In this document: in pieces, positions 57,901 to 64,000 of the stretch
Position numbering within the stretch: position 1 is the stretch's first letter
Layout: the number at the start of each line of letters is the position of its first letter
Assembly: GCF_932526225.1 (NCBI RefSeq)
Contig: NC_064041.1
Location: 8,492,313-8,556,312 of the forward strand
Direction of reading: 5' to 3'
DNA length: 64,000 nt
Origin: Nematostella vectensis
Taxonomy: Eukaryota > Cnidaria > Anthozoa > Actiniaria > Edwardsiidae
Program-made: the position numbers and the translations under genes
The notes under the pieces: model-generated
Database searches by the model: none
Seen by the model: the letters and a program-made list of their open reading frames with translations, nothing else
Told to the model about the DNA's origin: nothing

Positions 57901-58714
57901 TTCATAGATCCGACATGTCAATCACGCGCGCACGAATAGCCAATAAGGAAAGAGATGATGCAATAACAGTCATGTGGTCCCACAAATGTCCCACAAAAAG
58001 TCGGCAATCGACGGCTAAAAAGATTGGTTTGAGATATTTTTCTGCGAATCTGGACAAGCAAATAAGCATCTTCAGGTCAGCGTAGAAGGTGCTAGTCCTG
58101 TTTTCTTTGACCAGCCACTTTTAGTGTAGAGTTGGGACTCAAATTGCAGAAAAACACGTAAAATTTCTGCGAAGAAACGAAAAACAAAAAGCAAACAAAC
58201 CACATACAAGAACAGCGTAAAGTCGTCATACCATTAAATTTGTGTTTGATATTATCCTATGTTTACTTCAATAATATATAAGAATGAGACTGCCGTTTTG
58301 TTGCTGTAAATTTTGATGTTTGCCGATAAAAGCGAATTCGGCATTCCCCATTAAGATCTACTTTTCCCCGCACTTGAATCACTGCAAGTTGACAAAAATA
58401 GCTTTAAAAGCACATAAACACATCACCGCTTTATCTTATCATCTTATCATTCAACAACCAAACTTGTAGTTATCTATTTCTATTCTTCTATACAAGATTT
58501 TCAGCAAGCTTGGACAGCAAATCAAGTTTCCATCATGTTAGGTGACCATGTTTTATTTCCCAAGTCGCAGGAAAACCCCAATTAACGTCTGTATTTTAGA
58601 TAAATCCGAGCAGGACTCACCGTCCTCATCTGACATGTACATTTGGGTTGCACTTCGCTGGCTTCTATTTGCTGTTTTCTGATTGGATATCCGTGCGCGT
58701 GTCGGATCTATGAA
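57901..58714 (-). mobile_element. 814-bp inverted-repeat element, copy B
   Basis: Same ends as copy A (TTCATAGATCCGAC; GTCGGATCTATGAA) and, inverted, the same interior, for example TGGTTTGAGATATTTTTCTG and GACTTTTTGTGGGA on the opposite strand. About 76 bp shorter than copy A. Confidence 0.85.
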
Positions 58715-61611
58715 TTCTGGATGCGATATCTGTGCTTATTTTTCTGCTTAGTTCTAATTTGTCTATTTACATACCTGTCTGGGATACCTGTGACTGTGCT
58801 GACTATATCCGGTTGGGTAGCTTTAAAATCAATTAAATTATCTATAGACAATTAATATAAAACTCTCAGTGAAGAACGTGTCTAATTCCGTTGAGATCTA
58901 ACGTCAATCCTCAAAGGTTGCGGAAATGCATAAAAAGTATCTAAGAAGATAAATATTTTGCAATAACGCTTTAAACGATGATAAATAATTACGATGAGGC
59001 TATTTTAGTGTTTGTGATGTGTCGTTCTCGTTGCTACGACAGTCATCGATTTTCGCCCACACCTTTATTTTGTCATCCCTTTTTATGTCTGGGCTGTTGA
59101 ATTCAATAATACTCATCTATTTCTTTTCCCCAAGGCAGCTTTGAATCCGGTTGTAAACTCTGAAAGTCCATTTAGGCAAAACGCTTCTCAATATCTTTGA
59201 CAAAGTCAACCTCTCTCGCTCCAAGAATGAAAATAGCAATTCAGACGGACACTACCACATTAACGGTGCAAACATGACAACTCAAGAAAAAGCTCGCCAA
59301 ACGAAGAGGTCTTCCGTTGTCTATTGACGTATTTGGTGAGTGATTTTTGTGACGTCAAACAACCAGAAGATTTAGTAGCAGCTCTAAAGAGAGTCGTATC
59401 TAAAGTCTCCCTCTCCGCCCTTTTTCCGTGTCGCTCAAAAATTGCCTTATATAAACCATTCCTCAAAGCCATTCAAGAACTTACTCTGCTAGAATTGAAG
59501 AAAAAGGGCTGAAGAAGGCAACGGTTGTCTTCTTCATATTCTGGCCGTCATTTTGTAAGTTTCAAGGGACAACCGTTTCTTCCAGGTATCACAATTTGCT
59601 TGCTGTTCTTTGCCTTAAAGATTTAGATAATCTAACACGCTTTCCCAAGTCTCACCCCTTTATGGTTTCGTAAATATGTTTTTGTTTGGGGGGTATTTAG
59701 CTTAAAATAGCCTTGAGGTTTAAGCGGCCATCCTCAGGATCTTAGAGGCCGCTTAAGCAATGAAACTAAAAATACGGTTTACTTTACGATATAAAAGCAA
59801 CTGTTAAATGTTGAGGTCCCATTGGTTCCTCGTATGCTCGTTTCCTTCTATTACCTGTGAAGCAACAACTTGTTTACCTTTATTAAAATTTTAGTCTACA
59901 AAAGGTTTATAGTTTTTTTTTTTTTTGGAAAAGGGGTCCGTGGGGGCGAGAGAAAAAAAAAATCGGAGCGAGCTGCCGGGAGGGAGTCTTTGCCAGCCAC
60001 TCGCCCCCCCTCGCCTTTAGCGCCGCTTCTCATGCTAGCTAAATTTGAATCGGAGGAATTGAGTTCAAAATAGAAAGGATCGGCGGAGATTAAAAGGACC
60101 CTTTCTCTAAAAGATCACTATTTTCCTTTGCAGCAATTTCCTGATTTAACGCCGTTGTTCTAGTCTGAATTTAGATTACACTTGCGCCGGGGGCTATTTC
60201 AGCTAAGTAAATAAACGGCTTCAACTTCCGAATACTTTTCCCGATAACGTGAAGCTTGTAGAAATGTTATCAGTAGTAATCACACACGACCAAAAAATCT
60301 TCATAGACACAACATAATCTGGTCACTGATAACAAGTGAATTTGAAGTATTGCTTTTATAATGTTTACAGAACGTCAGTCTGGAACTAACAGGAATTTTT
60401 TTTCTAGATTTCAGTACACTTTGTATTCAATACAACATCCTAAAGTAACCAATTACCTAAGCTTTTTGTTTGAAAATTAACAATAATATATATTAACAAA
60501 TGTTGCGCATAATCCATCTTAATAGCCTTTTAAAAGAAAGTAACTATTTAAGTATTTATCTGAATTAAACTTTTGCACCCTGTTATAGTTTAAAGGGGAA
60601 GATCCTGACCCTCTATCTTTCCCTATTTCAAAATGCAACCACAAAACTTTGATTGTCTTTTTTAACCAAAAGCTTCGAGAAATTTTCAGGTTTCATTCTT
60701 GTCTGGACACAGGCATTCGCTTGGGCTTTGCAGCGTTGTGAAGAGGGGTCTGATAAGTGAAATTGTATCACGATGAAGGGGGGCTGAACTGAAAAGAATG
60801 TATGGATTGTATGGGTTGCTAACCCCCCCCCCCCCCCCCCTGAGCCCGCTCATCTACAAGGAAGCCTAATTCGGAGCGAGCAAGAGAGCATAAGATAAGA
60901 GAGGGACACTTTGATATTACCCGCGCGCCATGTTGATTCTGGCTATTTTTGGTAACCACAACCCCACCACTGCACGTGAGAATTTATACTCACCCTACCC
61001 CCGCGCTTTGGCATTTACATCTTGTTGTTTGCCGCAGTTTTGTGATTTGAAACCGAAAAAAAAAAAAAAACAAATACCCAAATACCATCGAAAATTGAAG
61101 TCTAGCATCAAGGATCCGGCAATTGCGGTTTATTAAAGTGATGTAGTACTTCGAGGATTGCAAGATTTCGAAAACGTTTGAAAAAAAAGAGACTTCATTC
61201 AAAATCAAGAGCGGAAAACCTTGTTCTTCAAACACCGCTTCCACTTTAACTTGCAAAGAGTGATTTTAATGTTTTTTTTTTTTTTGTCAATCTGTAAAAC
61301 AGTCAAAATATTGCGGAATAATTGGTTCTTTTTTTCTTTTTACTCAAAGTCAGCAGGAAAATTCTACATGTTTTGTTACACACATATTTTATTAAACTTA
61401 CTTAGACTAAGCGTAGGAGTACCCCTTTAACCTGTTATCAAGGGATTTCTATATTCATAGGGTTCTATTTATCTATTGGAGAACGCGACGGAAATATGTT
61501 AGGCGGTATTTGGGCATAAAAACGAGATCTGGTACACCCACATTTTTCGGAATTGGAACTCGTCATATGACTTGTCTTGACGGGTTGTCCACCTAGAATT
61601 ATACACCCAAT
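58715..61611. other. gene-free stretch
   Basis: AT-rich with a poly-C run near 60824-60840. A 62-codon frame at 59324-59512 has ordinary amino acid composition but no recognisable domain or splice context. Confidence 0.4.
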
Positions 61612-61997
61612 GTTTCACATGTCACGCGACTCAATATAAAGTTCCATGTTAGAAATGTCACGACACTCAATATAAAGTTCCATGTTAGAAATGTCCCGAG
61701 ACTCAATTTAAAGTTCCATGTTAGAGATGTCATGTGACTCAATATAAAGTTCCATGTTAGAAATGTCACGAGACTCAATATAAAGTTCCATGTTAAAAAT
61801 GTCATGTGACTCAATATAAAGTTCCATGTTAGAAATGTCATGTGACTCAATATAAAGTTCCATGCTAGACATGCCATGTGACTCAATATAAAGTTCCATG
61901 TTAAAAAAAGTGACGTGACTCAATTCAATATATGCTAGACATGTTACATGTCACGTGACGCAATATAAAGTTCCATGTTAGATATGTCACGTGACTT
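61612..61997. repeat. 36-bp minisatellite, about 10 units
   Basis: The unit is ATGTCACGTGACTCAATATA then AAGTTCCATGTTAGAA. Most units keep a CACGTGAC or CATGTGAC E-box-like core. The 36-bp length keeps frames open (12-residue repeats on the minus strand), which I treat as incidental. Confidence 0.88.
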
Positions 61998-64000
61998 TCG
62001 GCAAGTGTAGAATCAGGCGTGTCACAGACTGTTGAAGGGAAACGTTTGCGAACGATAAACTGTGAATCATGCAGTAATTTTCTTCAATGAAAATATATCT
62101 AAATATAAATAATGAGTCAATTGGAATGTTTAGCATTTAATGTCTTTTATGAGAACAACACTTTCAAAATCAGCTCTGTGTTGGAGATTTCTAGAATTAC
62201 AAGTCGTTAAAAGAAAACCTCGCTCATTGTAACAAGGGCATACAACGAGTCCCCTTCCTAAATGGCACAACTCGTCGTTTGAATATGTTCTGATGCCGAA
62301 AATATCCATTTTAAAAGTTGCTGGGGAAAAAATGTCTGTTCCTTTTTCCCAGGAGGAACATTCCTTTTTTTCCCAGCCAGCAGTGGTTAGGCATCTCAGC
62401 ACATTTAAAATTGCCCATATAACGATCGGGACGATTTTTCTCCCCAGTATCCGCTCCAAACGCCTCAAAGAATTTTTCCAGTACAACTAGTTCGACTCCA
62501 CAAATTTGCCAGCAGAACTATTTAGGACGATTTTTTCCCAGCAAACCGAGGGTTTTACATTTTCCCAGCCAGCAAAATAACGGGCTGCGGAACAGATATT
62601 CGTTTTGTGCCCTTGATGTTAGTTCAATGTCAGGTATAAGAGGTCCAACTTCAGGGGAAGGGCCTGATAACATCCAAGTCTATTTACAGTATGGTTAAAT
62701 GACTTATGGAAAATACACCTAGCGGGGTATTAAGAAACCTTGCAAATGTCGCAATTTGATTGGTTGAGCTACTAGTGGGCTATAAATTATACAAGCTACT
62801 ATGTCAAAAGGACCGATTATTTAAGATTTTGAGGCTGTTTTTGTTCAAGCTAAATAAATATGAATAAACACCAATGTACTGCAAACTTTCATTGCCTTTC
62901 AAGTAAAATATGGTCTGAATCCCGCAAACATTGGCCCATTTAGTTATTTAAATGCGTATCTGATATTTTCCAAAGAGAACAGGTACGACCGGTAAATTTC
63001 CCTTGGAGGTTTAAGAAACATGTCGAGTAATAAGTCGTCTGGCATTCCACTTTAGAAATTGTTGTCTCAAATGGATCGGCTGCTCAAATAACCGATTAGC
63101 AAAATACCCTAATCGCTGTGGCTTTTGTAGTTGATATAGGTTTTATAGGTTTTATATTCGTTGCGGTTTTCAAGACATTACTTCCTCTTCTTTATATTCA
63201 GCTGTACATTTGGAGCGATGCTTATCTGCTAAAAGTGTGCCAATATACACATCGTCCAAACGGAGAGAAATTCCTCTAACCAAGAAGATTTTCCCTCTAG
63301 AAAACGTAGTTGGCCGTAGCCAGTGAAAAATATAAATAGTAGGCCAGGTTTTTCTAGTCGTGACATATTCTACAGTTGCAATTATTTCAAAGTCTCAAAC
63401 ACCTATAAGTCATTTACACTCACGCTTTTATCTCTCACTTTAAACATAATTAAGTCAAATATTTAGACAGTGCTCTGAGAAAATTTAGAATGTATGAGAG
63501 CCCTGCGGTGACTGTTCACTCCATTAAAGTGCACACCATTTCTATTAGCAAAACAGTGGGAGAAAATCGTATTAGAGGGGGCTTTTTTCACGAAAACCAG
63601 CGTGAGCACTTAGCTGAAAGTTTCCCCTTGAGGACGGTAAGGAACTGATGATTAGAGAAAAAAATATGACTCAAATGTCGGCTTGTTAAACCTTCTCAAA
63701 TAAACCCGGCGGATTTTCAGAACGATATTAATTACAATACTTTTACTATTATATGAGGGGCTACTGCTCGCTACTCATCTTTTTCGCAGATTTGTTGACG
63801 ATGCTTGCCCGAGGGCGTGTTTTATCACCTGAGAGGAAGAAATCCCCCCAGAAAACATAAAACACACGTTTGTTCGCTAGAGGAATCACTTACTATTAAA
63901 AAGAAACAATTTCTAATAGACTTATTTCAATGGGTAGAAGACCGTTTTAATGAACCTTTCGAAGCTATGTATTCAAAAGCTACATTTTTTGTGACCGTTG
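61998..64000. other. no firm gene; one 118-codon open frame on the minus strand
   Basis: From 62486 to 62130 the minus strand is open for 118 codons starting MYWKNSLRRLERILGRK, with a Cys-rich part (ELCHLGRGLVVCPCYNERGF). I do not recognise it. The plus strand there carries repeated CCCAGC(CAGC) words near TTTTT, so it may be repeat-derived. The rest is AT-rich with nothing supported. Confidence 0.25.

Noticed and set aside
61599-61923. Two overlapping minus-strand frames with 12-residue repeats (WNFILSHMTFLT)
   Set aside because: Both frames arise from the same 36-bp minisatellite, and two open frames at once argues against coding.

Overview
This window is nuclear DNA from an animal. It is AT-rich, has GT-AG spliced genes with introns of a few hundred bases to 2 kb, single-exon class A GPCR genes, and a dense load of small inverted-repeat transposons and minisatellites. 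This fits an anthozoan cnidarian such as a sea anemone, but the species is inferred from overall style only. No operons, CRISPR arrays, rRNA genes or viral genes were seen. Gene models below were built by hand from splice signals and reading-frame continuity.

Layout. 1-4040: 3' half of a multi-exon coiled-coil protein gene (+). 4200-5940: a fold-back pair of hammerhead-ribozyme-like motifs, three decayed tRNA-Asn-like sequences and a decayed tandem repeat. 6625-10256: a complete four-exon secreted S1 serine protease (+) whose last intron holds an antisense Penelope-like (GIY-YIG) relic. 10.3-16.6 kb: gene-poor. 16633-17670: single-exon GPCR. 18.2-22.8 kb: a 21-bp minisatellite, five near-identical 104-bp units and an old tandem duplication of about 0.65-0.7 kb. 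22916-25337: the 3' end of a small basic protein gene (-). 23.6-30.8 kb: nested inverted-repeat elements. 31239-33972: a terminal exon and the start of a TMEM223-like gene (-). 34491-35578: a Harbinger-like element with a Myb/SANT protein. 36146-37235: a broken GPCR. 37.4-38.0 kb: Penelope-derived fragments with two more hammerhead-like motifs. 38077-38340: possible small membrane protein (-). 45993-47210: a second intact GPCR whose C-terminal codons and 3' UTR are amplified into a 168-bp array. 48.5-64 kb: gene-poor, with minisatellites and poly-G-bearing elements.

The genes do not form a pathway. The most interesting signals are (a) four hammerhead-like motifs linked by shared sequence to Penelope-like retroelement fragments, two of them head-to-head, and (b) three separate loci where part of a coding exon has been tandemly amplified, two of them with differences that keep the encoded peptide nearly unchanged.
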